Shown here piece by piece: positions 1-5,143 of a stretch of 9,831 bases of DNA; position 1 is the stretch's first letter, and each line of letters opens with the position of its first letter. This DNA comes from an uncultured Corynebacterium sp. Its GTDB lineage: Bacteria > Actinomycetota > Actinomycetes > Mycobacteriales > Mycobacteriaceae. Location of the stretch: positions 1 through 9,831 of the forward strand of contig CAJZGD010000089.1 in assembly GCA_915275065.1 (NCBI GenBank). Direction: 5' to 3'. The notes below the pieces were generated by a model, which saw nothing but the letters and a program-made list of their open reading frames with translations, had not been told where the DNA came from and ran no database searches. A program made the position numbers and the translations under genes.

Positions 1-158
1 CTCCGCGGATGCGTGCCGCCGGGCAGCGCTTCCGGGACGTGATCCTATCCCGGGGTGCGGCCGACGACTATGCGGCGGCGTTTACCGCCCTACGCGGCCG
101 GGATAAGGACATCACCCCGCTGCTGACCCGGCGCGGACTGCGGGGTGCGCTCTCGTGA
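1..158 (+). CDS. dcp: M3-family peptidyl-dipeptidase (Dcp-like), C-terminal end only
   Basis: The reading frame is open from the first base (first full codon at 3) to TGA at 156-158, giving the last 51 residues of a protein that starts outside the window. The end reads R-x-x-G-x-x-FRDVILSRG, then an acidic helix, then LRGRDKDITPLLTRRGL. This matches the extreme C-terminus of M3 oligopeptidases such as E. coli Dcp (FRxxxLSRG ... RG ... PMLQHRGL). Those enzymes are zinc metallopeptidases that remove C-terminal dipeptides or cleave oligopeptides. The HExxH zinc site lies upstream and cannot be checked here. The stop overlaps the start of the next gene by GTGA, so the two are probably translationally coupled. 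The family call is fairly sure; the symbol is less so, because OpdA-type oligopeptidases share this C-terminus. Confidence 0.8.
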   Translation, partial: PRMRAAGQRFRDVILSRGAADDYAAAFTALRGRDKDITPLLTRRGLRGALS

Positions 159-337
159 CCGTGGTGGATGTGGTAAGCCAGTTTCTGATTACCAGCCCGT
201 TTTGGTTGCAGGGGCTCATCATGTTTGTGGTGGTGGTGCCCCTGTGCGCGGCCCTGGCGATGGTGTGGCTGCGGCTGGTGGACTTCATTGGTGCCACCAT
301 GTTCCGGGTTCGAACATGGTTTCGGTACCGTCGGTAG
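155..337 (+). CDS. small single-pass membrane protein, 60 aa, unknown function
   Basis: The GTG start at 155 overlaps the TGA stop of the peptidase gene by four bases, a typical coupled start; the next in-frame GTG is at 161. The protein has a short N-terminus, a strongly hydrophobic stretch at about residues 15-40 (LQGLIMFVVVVPLCAALAMV) and a basic tail rich in Arg (FRVRTWFRYRR). That pattern predicts one transmembrane helix with the tail in the cytoplasm by the positive-inside rule. I recognise no family. Its location suggests it is carried with the peptidase gene as a two-gene transcription unit. No clear rho-independent terminator follows: a 5-bp GCCCA/TGGGC stem at 357-377 lacks a T-run. 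The existence of the gene is supported by the overlap and the clean hydrophobic profile; its role is unknown. Confidence 0.65.
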   Translation: MTVVDVVSQFLITSPFWLQGLIMFVVVVPLCAALAMVWLRLVDFIGATMFRVRTWFRYRR

Positions 338-463
338 CATTCGGCTGCTTTGCGACGCCCAATGGTGGTGGGTGGGCCCTAGGTTATTGGTGCTGTTGCA
401 CGGCGCGCCACGATAAAATTGTTTGCAATGTGATTATTGCATGGGTTGGGGAAGTGAGTTGTT

Positions 464-1321
464 GTGGCTTTTTATGATGGTGTGTTTTCTTCCGAGCTGA
501 TTGCGGCGATTCATTCAGCATCGGCTCAAATGGGCCCGTTTGAGTTGACAAGGCAGCTTTTGTATTTCTATATGTCGGAACGAGGGATTTTTGATGATGA
601 AATGTGGGAGTGCGTGCATGAGTTATCGGAATTATCGTTTGGTGATGCTAACTATAGTGATCGGTTAGATCAGTTATATGAGAAGTATGCTCCTGAATTT
701 TATTCGGAAGAAGGGGCGCTTGACCCTCGGAAAGAACCCGAGCGGTGGAACGAAGCAAATGTGGGAGTGACGGTTTCTAGCGGCTTGTCTTATGGGTTAC
801 AGGATCCTATAAAGTATCTCCCGTTTCATATTTGCTACAACGCGAAAGACTATCAGTGGGGATTTGATCAGATCCAGGAAACTATCGAAAACCTCGCTTA
901 TGCGTCCAGGTTCCGTTATGGTCTCTCGCCGGAGTTGGTGGCTGAAATTGATGCTGCGACCGCGAAGCTTGGCCCGTTGGGGTTTACGAAGAAATTTCTT
1001 TTCAATCATTTGCTCAATCATGGGGTACGAAGTGGTGCGGTGTGGGATTGTGTAGCGGAGTTGTCTGGATCCTCCTGCGGGGATTCCTCGTATATCGGCA
1101 GGCTTGAACGGTTATCGAAGAAATATGATGAGGATTATTGCTCGGGCATTGACTACGAGCCGGAACGGCTGAAAACGCTTGTTGCCAACATGTCCGTGAT
1201 AGATAGCATCCTGCGCGGCACAGATGGGACCGTGAATGAATTCCCTTATCATACCTGTTATGCCATGCTGGATTCCCGCTGGGACTTTAGTGCGCTCGTC
1301 GAAAGTGTCAAACGCTTGTGA
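464..1321 (+). CDS. hypothetical protein of two tandem homologous domains, 285 aa
   Basis: Starts at GTG 464, the first start codon after an in-frame TGA at 455-457, with a purine-rich GGGGAAG upstream (448-454). The protein is an internal duplication. Residues 6-82 align without gaps to 152-228, with about 28 of 77 positions identical: ELxAxIxxAxAxxGP, WxCVxELSxxSxGDxxYxxRLxxL and KY are shared. A second block also repeats, LPFHICY...WGF at 119-133 and FPYHTCY...WDF at 260-274. No signal peptide or membrane segment is seen, so it is probably a cytoplasmic, mostly helical, acidic protein. I do not recognise the family. The G+C of sampled stretches (541-660) is about 40%, far below malQ or fadD15, which suggests acquisition by transfer. 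It is the first gene of the accessory block and points towards the paralogue array 526 bp downstream. A small cytoplasmic immunity-type role is conceivable but not shown by any motif. Confidence 0.8.
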   Translation: MAFYDGVFSSELIAAIHSASAQMGPFELTRQLLYFYMSERGIFDDEMWECVHELSELSFGDANYSDRLDQLYEKYAPEFYSEEGALDPRKEPERWNEANVGVTVSSGLSYGLQDPIKYLPFHICYNAKDYQWGFDQIQETIENLAYASRFRYGLSPELVAEIDAATAKLGPLGFTKKFLFNHLLNHGVRSGAVWDCVAELSGSSCGDSSYIGRLERLSKKYDEDYCSGIDYEPERLKTLVANMSVIDSILRGTDGTVNEFPYHTCYAMLDSRWDFSALVESVKRL

Positions 1322-1847
1322 TGATCGTTTTCGCAGAGCCGCCATGGGCGACACGGAAACATATAAATTAATTTTTATAGGTTGTATCAGATTGAATATC
1401 GGGGGTAAAGCTTATTAATCTGGTTTTTGGATAAGCATGGGTTAATCGTGGGGTAAGACGGCCTGGTAGTGCGATACGCTTTCCTTAAAACTTCTGGTCG
1501 GGGCACCAATGAGTGGCACCGATTCATACCCCCATGCTGTTGATGGGCGCTAGACTACGCGCCGGGGATTGTCGTAGGGTCGCAGATACGTTGATGATTA
1601 TCCCACAGCACACATCAATATCAGATTCTCTATGTCTTATAAATTTTTTGGAGCGTAAGTCATGACGTTAACACCTTGGGTATGGCATGATGCGAGGTTG
1701 GTCTTCTTTGATTATCGTTCATTGCGCTCCAGGATTGTGTCGGCCGTGAGGGTCGTCGCAAAGCTATCTGCCGGGTGAGTCTGGGGTTTCACTGCCAACA
1801 AGTATCGAACAGTTATTTATCTACAAAACGGTGGGGTTAGTGACGCG
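1322..1847. other. 526-bp intergenic stretch with few genes
   Basis: No ORF here looks like a normal gene; only a 38-codon ORF with a good Shine-Dalgarno sequence (1662-1778) is worth listing. The stretch holds an AT-rich palindrome (TATAAA at 1362-1367, TTTATA at 1374-1379) 40 bp after the preceding stop, a GGCGC/GCGCC inverted repeat at about 1546-1563, a direct repeat of GGCACC at 1502 and 1515, and an inverted repeat TTGATG (1591-1596) / CATCAA (1613-1618). A-T rich TATAAA at 1638-1643 and TATTTA at 1814-1819 could be -10 elements, but neither has a convincing -35. The length and mixed composition suggest remnant DNA from the insertion or loss of genes. I found no repeat of the flanking paralogues in it by eye. 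Confidence 0.6.
1662..1778 (+). CDS. possible 38-aa small protein or gene remnant
   Basis: An ATG at 1662 is preceded by GGAG at 1650-1653 with an 8-base spacer, a good Shine-Dalgarno arrangement, and by TATAAA at 1638-1643. The frame runs 38 codons to TGA at 1776-1778. The product begins MTLTPWVWHDARLVFFDY and continues with a basic, amphipathic part (RSLRSRIVSAVRVVAKL). I recognise no family. It could be a true small protein, a leader peptide for the paralogue operon starting 70 bp downstream, or the 5' remnant of a decayed gene. Only the spacing of the ribosome-binding site supports it, so treat it as tentative. Confidence 0.3.
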   Translation: MTLTPWVWHDARLVFFDYRSLRSRIVSAVRVVAKLSAG

Positions 1848-2522
1848 GTGCGAACAATAATAGCGGTGCTACGGACAATGGTGTTGTTGGCCCTGGTGGT
1901 AATGGTCGGGTACGTAGCGGTATCCGGCTACCAGGGGTATCACAAGTCGTATCCGGCTTATCCCGAGCAAAAAACCGCCGGTCAAAAGATTAATCAGGCG
2001 GTTGGTAAGGCGGTAGAGAAGTATGAGGAAGTGCTCGACAAGGAACAAAATAATCCTCATTGCACGCTATCGAATTGTCCGATTTCCAGTAAATTCATTC
2101 CCGGTGTGCCAGAGGACCGGGCACTTTTTACCAATGCGGAACTCGTCAATTTTCGCAGGTGGGTGACCAAAGAGAAACCGCGAAGCAGCATCGACCTTTA
2201 TAGCGTGTCGGCCAACAAGAATGGTGTGGTTGAGGCGACCGTCTATGTCACGATGGTGAAATGCACTTCGCCGGAAAACGACTATCCCTACAGCAGCACG
2301 ACGGATGTGCACCGAATGATTTTGATTCCCAGCCACCACCATGAGGACGACTATGTGGTGATGGAGGACGAATATTTCCCCATGATGGATGCGATGAAAT
2401 ACCCCGCCGCGTTCTCGCCCCTCTACGCCAGCAGCGAAGACGAAGACATGTTTCCCGAATGCAGCGAACCCGGGTCGCCCCACAGGTTTGCCGGTTTAAC
2501 CCGCAGCTTTACGACGAGGTGA
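1848..2522 (+). CDS. membrane-anchored Cys-rich paralogue 1 (subtype A), 224 aa
   Basis: First of four tandem paralogues of an unrecognised family. Start GTG 1848 has GTGGGG at 1831-1836 upstream; an in-frame ATG at 1878 is an alternative but would remove the basic residues (R2, R9) ahead of the membrane segment. Layout: hydrophobic helix about 5-25; linker; amphipathic helix about 46-66 (NQAVGKAVEKYEEVLD); the family motif C72-x4-C77-P-ISSK-F-IPGVPEDRALFT; SSIDLYSV (113-120); GVVEATVYVTMVKC139; HRMILIPS (155-162); DYVVMEDE; then YPAAFSPLY and C205. The four cysteines match those of the other three copies and suggest two disulfides outside the membrane. It is closest to paralogue 4, with 18 of 19 residues identical over the core motif. 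Unlike its relatives it runs about 19 residues past the last cysteine, and the stop overlaps or abuts the next gene, so translation is probably coupled. Confidence 0.8.
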   Translation: MRTIIAVLRTMVLLALVVMVGYVAVSGYQGYHKSYPAYPEQKTAGQKINQAVGKAVEKYEEVLDKEQNNPHCTLSNCPISSKFIPGVPEDRALFTNAELVNFRRWVTKEKPRSSIDLYSVSANKNGVVEATVYVTMVKCTSPENDYPYSSTTDVHRMILIPSHHHEDDYVVMEDEYFPMMDAMKYPAAFSPLYASSEDEDMFPECSEPGSPHRFAGLTRSFTTR

Positions 2523-2527
2523 TCGGT

Positions 2528-3094
2528 GTGTTGCGGCAGCGAAGCGGAACCATCATCATCGTGGTGGTTGTGGCGTTATTTGTCGGCTACTCGGTGCACA
2601 CCGCGGTGGAAAGCCGGCGGACCCAGGCGGTGGCGCGGGCAATCGAGGAATACATGGCGGTTCTCGACGCCGAATGGGTCGATGCGGATTGCATGCCGGA
2701 TCATTGCCCGAAGTCGAGCAAGTCGCTTCCCGGCGTGCCCCAGGATCGGGCCCTGTTCACCACCACCGAGGGCGGCATCATTAGGGGCCGGGGTAAGGAC
2801 GTATCCACCGTTGCGCCGGTGCGAAGCAGTCTGGCCATTTATGAGCTAAAGAAGCAGCAAGGTGGAGTGGTGGAAGCCTATGTGGATGTCACCATTACCC
2901 AATGCTCGTTCGCGGGAGGTTATGATGTGCTTCCCGACCTGTACCGGATTACCCTTGCGCCTAGCGGCGTCGATAAGCATAACTATGTGGTCATGGACGA
3001 CGAATACTTGAACCCCACCAAATACCGCCCGGGGCCTGGTGGTGTCGCCATCTATTACCAGGACAATGGGAGGAAGCCTCAATGCTTCGGTTAG
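2528..3094 (+). CDS. membrane-anchored Cys-rich paralogue 2 (subtype B), 188 aa
   Basis: The frame is open from an ATG at 2459 inside the previous gene, but GTG 2528 is the better start: GAGG at 2516-2519 lies 8 bases upstream, and the resulting N-terminus MLRQRSGTIII lines up with MLRLASRIIVA of paralogue 3. GTG 2519, which overlaps the preceding TGA as GTGA, is a second possibility. Features: hydrophobic helix about 8-21, then directly the helix AVARAIEEYMAVLD. The roughly 20-25-residue linker seen in the other copies is missing. The core motif is C55-x4-C60-P-KSSK-S-LPGVPQDRALFT, followed by GGVVEAYVDVTITQC126, YRITLAPS, NYVVMDDEY and C186 near the end. All four family cysteines are kept. 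The PLY element before the last cysteine is degenerate (AIYYQDN). The stop overlaps the start of paralogue 3 by 13 bases, so the two are probably co-translated. The function is unknown. Confidence 0.78.
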   Translation: MLRQRSGTIIIVVVVALFVGYSVHTAVESRRTQAVARAIEEYMAVLDAEWVDADCMPDHCPKSSKSLPGVPQDRALFTTTEGGIIRGRGKDVSTVAPVRSSLAIYELKKQQGGVVEAYVDVTITQCSFAGGYDVLPDLYRITLAPSGVDKHNYVVMDDEYLNPTKYRPGPGGVAIYYQDNGRKPQCFG

Positions 3095-3693
3095 CCAGCA
3101 GAATTATCGTGGCAGGTTCGATCGTTCTGGTGCTTGTGCTGATTGTAGGCGGGTGCGTGCTAGAGGAGTTACAGTGGCAGCAGATGATGCACCCGGATTG
3201 GCCCAAGCAGGAGACGGCTGGTGCTGAGGTTGATAGGGCGGTTGGTGCCGCGGTGGATCGGTATGAGGTGGTGCTGGATGCTCAGTGGGGGGACGCGGAT
3301 TGTGTGGTGGAGCGGTGTCCGAAGTCGAGCAAGTCGCTTCCCGGCATGCCGCAGGATCGGGCGGAGTTCACCAAGCAGGAACGCTTTAACCTAGAGCGGA
3401 AAGCCCACTACCTGTCCCGCGAGCCTGTGAGCAGCACAGATTTATACAGTGTGGTGAAAACCGATGCGGGTGTGGAGGCCATTGTGTATGTGACGGTCGC
3501 CAAGTGCTACAGGTCGGAGGTGATCTGGGCTACGGATCCACATCGCATGATGCTTGCCCCCAGCACCAGCCGTGCGGGCGAGTATGTGGTGATGGAGGAC
3601 GCGATCCTCACCAAGGAGGAGTCGCCGAAATACCCCGAGACGTTCTCCCCGCTGTATTCCGGCCGGAAGGGGGAGGAACCAGACTGTTCGTAA
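3082..3693 (+). CDS. paralogue 3 (subtype B) with lipobox-like N-terminus, 203 aa
   Basis: ATG 3082 lies inside the end of paralogue 2 and is preceded by AGGA at 3071-3074 with a 7-base spacer. The N-terminus is basic (R3, R7), then a hydrophobic run to residue 24, then C25 in the context I-V-G-G-C. That is a plausible lipobox, so this copy may be a lipoprotein where the others look signal-anchored. The Gly at -2 is not the usual residue. The rest follows the family: helix AVGAAVDRYEVVLD, C74-x4-C79-P-KSSK-S-LPGMPQDRAEFT, SSTDLYSV, GVEAIVYVTVAKC142, HRMMLAPS, EYVVMED, YPETFSPLY and C202. It is closest to paralogue 2: 17 of 19 core residues are identical, and a 27-base stretch is identical in DNA (3319-3345 with 2708-2734). 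A 94-bp gap follows before paralogue 4. The function is unknown. Confidence 0.8.
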   Translation: MLRLASRIIVAGSIVLVLVLIVGGCVLEELQWQQMMHPDWPKQETAGAEVDRAVGAAVDRYEVVLDAQWGDADCVVERCPKSSKSLPGMPQDRAEFTKQERFNLERKAHYLSREPVSSTDLYSVVKTDAGVEAIVYVTVAKCYRSEVIWATDPHRMMLAPSTSRAGEYVVMEDAILTKEESPKYPETFSPLYSGRKGEEPDCS

Positions 3694-3752
3694 CACCCAC
3701 CTTTTGTATGATGATGGTAGCAGTTGACCCCGAACAGTTAATGATTCTCGCT

Positions 3753-3758
3753 TATAAA
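3753..3758 (+). promoter_or_regulatory. possible -10 element upstream of paralogue 4
   Basis: TATAAA sits in the A-T rich 94-bp gap between paralogues 3 and 4, about 30 bases before the ATG and ahead of the strong ribosome-binding site. A TTGACC at 3723-3728 resembles a -35 but is 24 bases away, too far for the usual spacing, so the -35 is weak or absent. It is listed because it may let the last gene be expressed separately from the coupled first three. Confidence 0.25.
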
Positions 3759-3787
3759 TAGAACATTAATAATGAGGAAGGTGGATT

Positions 3788-4414
3788 ATGGGGGTGTCGG
3801 TGAATTGGGACCGGCTCGTGGTTGTCGGGTCGCTGGGTTTTGTGGCGACGATGGTGCTGGTCGGTGCGTTCGCCGTTCATGACGACGATGGGCCGATATC
3901 ATATGCGACCCGCCCCGACCAGTATTCCGCTGGCCCGATCGTTGACCAGGCGGTTGGTCGGGCGATAGAGAAATACCGGGAGGTGCTTGACGAGGGGCAG
4001 AATAGTCCCGACTGCACCCGGTTGGATTGCCCGATCTCTAGCAAATATATTCCGGGCGTGCCGGAAGACCGGGCGCTCTTCACCGATGCGGAACGATCTG
4101 AGCTAGGGAGATCTTTCTCCGGTGAGCAGGCGCGAAGCGGGTTCAGCCTCTACAGCGTGAACCGCCAGGATGATGGCGTGGTGGAGGTCATCGCCTTTGT
4201 GGCGGCATATAAATGTTTTGATTCTGGAAGTAGTGGTGGCACGTTTCTGCACCGAATGCTGCTTACTCCCAGCCAAGTGGATGAGCATGAGTATGTGGTG
4301 ATCAAAGACAACTTCTTGCCCATGACGATGGATTCTGTGTACTCCGGCTCGTTTGATCCGCTCTACACCAGTCGCAGGAGTGTGGCAGAGTTGAAATGCC
4401 CCGGGGACAAGTGA
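3788..4414 (+). CDS. membrane-anchored Cys-rich paralogue 4 (subtype A), 208 aa
   Basis: ATG 3788 has a strong ribosome-binding site, AGGAAGG at 3775-3781, six bases upstream. Hydrophobic helix about 9-30, then a short acidic stretch (HDDDG), a linker, and the helix DQAVGRAIEKYREVLD. The core is C76-x4-C81-P-ISSK-Y-IPGVPEDRALFT, followed by GFSLYSV, GVVEVIAFVAAYKC143, HRMLLTPS, EYVVIKDN, FDPLY and C204 four residues before the end. It is the closest relative of paralogue 1 although two subtype B genes lie between them. The 94-bp gap to paralogue 3, with a TATAAA at 3753-3758, leaves room for its own promoter. The TGA stop at 4412-4414 directly abuts the stop codon of the opposing gene. The function is unknown; the topology predicts most of the protein outside the cytoplasmic membrane. 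Confidence 0.82.
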   Translation: MGVSVNWDRLVVVGSLGFVATMVLVGAFAVHDDDGPISYATRPDQYSAGPIVDQAVGRAIEKYREVLDEGQNSPDCTRLDCPISSKYIPGVPEDRALFTDAERSELGRSFSGEQARSGFSLYSVNRQDDGVVEVIAFVAAYKCFDSGSSGGTFLHRMLLTPSQVDEHEYVVIKDNFLPMTMDSVYSGSFDPLYTSRRSVAELKCPGDK

Positions 4415-4873
4415 TCAATTGCTAAAAATTAATTCCTGAAACCGGGTGGTTCGTTCTATCTCGTCTGCGGTCATGCCAGGCTTTGGAAACCCGCTTGGTC
4501 CGCTTTGCGGCTTCGCAAACGAATAATAGTGCGGAACCACAAAAAACTTACTGCCGGTAATCCTGATTTCCGCGGCGTAGGGCTCATCCATACTGGTATC
4601 ATCCGTCACAAATCGTATGCAATGATCCGACCAATAGAATGGTCGCTCTATCCGCGGGTCCACATCCCATTCCTCAAGAATGGTCCGATCGTGGGTATGT
4701 ATCAGATCAATGGTGGCGTCGGTAATGTAAAACTCATAGTGAGCGCCATAATACGTCCAGATGCCCGCCTTAATATAGACATCATTGTCAAAAAACCAGG
4801 ATTCGTGGGTAATCCACAGCTCATCACGGAATTCGTTATAGGCGTAGTCGTAAAAATCTGATACCGATATCAT
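4415..4873 (-). CDS. hypothetical acidic, aromatic-rich protein, 152 aa
   Basis: Reads from ATG at 4873 leftward to TGA at 4417-4415. No membrane segment or signal peptide is visible. The protein is rich in Tyr, Phe, Trp, Asp and Glu (for example FYDYAYNEF, WTYYGAHYEFYI, FFVVPHYYSF) and looks like a compact beta-rich cytoplasmic protein. The C-terminal part (PKPGMTADEIERTTRFQELI) is probably helical. I recognise no family. G+C in 4681-4800 is about 45%, well below malQ. Only GGGGGA very close to the ATG could serve as a ribosome-binding site, and a TATATT six bases further up suggests a leaderless message. Its stop codon touches that of paralogue 4 head-on. Small acidic ORFs like this beside paralogue arrays are often immunity proteins, but nothing specific shows that here. 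Confidence 0.75.
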   Translation of the reverse strand: MISVSDFYDYAYNEFRDELWITHESWFFDNDVYIKAGIWTYYGAHYEFYITDATIDLIHTHDRTILEEWDVDPRIERPFYWSDHCIRFVTDDTSMDEPYAAEIRITGSKFFVVPHYYSFAKPQSGPSGFPKPGMTADEIERTTRFQELIFSN

Positions 4874-4879
4874 TCCCCC

Positions 4880-4885
4880 AATATA
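4880..4885 (-). promoter_or_regulatory. candidate -10 for a leaderless 152-aa gene
   Basis: On the minus strand TATATT ends six bases before the ATG at 4873. That is the distance expected if transcription starts at or next to the A of the start codon, which is common in corynebacteria and would explain the lack of a well-spaced ribosome-binding site. No convincing -35 is seen 16-18 bases upstream. Confidence 0.4.
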
Positions 4886-4965
4886 GCGACAACCCAGCTA
4901 GCGGCGTCGTAAAGCTTCTTAAACGCATAGGGAAACAGGATATACTGATTTTGGGGTAGGCAGGC

Positions 4966-4971
4966 TAAACT
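4966..4971 (+). promoter_or_regulatory. candidate -10 for the 47-aa membrane protein gene
   Basis: TAAACT fits the corynebacterial -10 pattern TANANT and lies about 29 bases before the ATG at 5000, in the 126-bp space between this gene and the divergent 152-residue ORF. The hexamer 17 bases upstream (TACTGA) is a poor -35. Confidence 0.35.
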
Positions 4972-4999
4972 AATGCGCAATCACATCAGGAAGGGAACC

Positions 5000-5143
5000 A
5001 TGGCCAATCCGGAAGAGCTGCGCAAACAAGACCAACGCCTGCCAAAACCCAAGCGCGCATACCCACGATCACGAGTGACCCAATCGCTGTATCTGCTGAT
5101 AGCCATCGTGATCGTGGCCTGGCTGGTGTCGATGATTACCTAA
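5000..5143 (+). CDS. small tail-anchored-like membrane protein, 47 aa
   Basis: ATG 5000 follows an excellent ribosome-binding site, AGGAAGGG at 4988-4995, four bases upstream. The 47 codons end with TAA at 5141-5143. Residues 1-28 are hydrophilic and rich in Lys, Arg and Pro (LRKQDQRLPKPKRAYPRSR). Residues 30-46 form one hydrophobic helix (LYLLIAIVIVAWLVSMI) that ends the protein. This predicts a C-terminal membrane anchor with a basic cytoplasmic head. The stop codon overlaps the malQ stop on the opposite strand. I recognise no named family. The ribosome-binding site and the sharp hydrophobic profile make it a likely real gene. Confidence 0.72.
   Translation: MANPEELRKQDQRLPKPKRAYPRSRVTQSLYLLIAIVIVAWLVSMIT

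Noticed and set aside
305..315. GGGTTCGAAC, resembling a tRNA T-arm
   Set aside because: It lies inside the 60-aa ORF and no acceptor, D or anticodon arms can be found around it.
145..477. 110-codon plus-strand frame over the peptidase end and the small membrane protein gene
   Set aside because: It overlaps the GTGA-coupled 60-aa membrane protein in another frame, has a Cys/Gly/Trp-rich composition typical of shadow frames, and runs into the next gene.
1362..1379. TATAAA/TTTATA palindrome after the two-domain gene as a terminator
   Set aside because: The stem is purely A-T with six pairs and would be too weak to terminate; it may simply reflect A-T rich spacer DNA.
1502..1520. GGCACC direct repeat, considered as a repeat array or att-like site
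   Set aside because: Only two 6-base copies are present and there is no integrase or matching copy at the far edge of the accessory block.
2067..2483. 138-codon minus-strand frame inside paralogue 1
   Set aside because: It is antisense to a protein clearly conserved in four copies and has His/Val-rich shadow composition with no homology signal.
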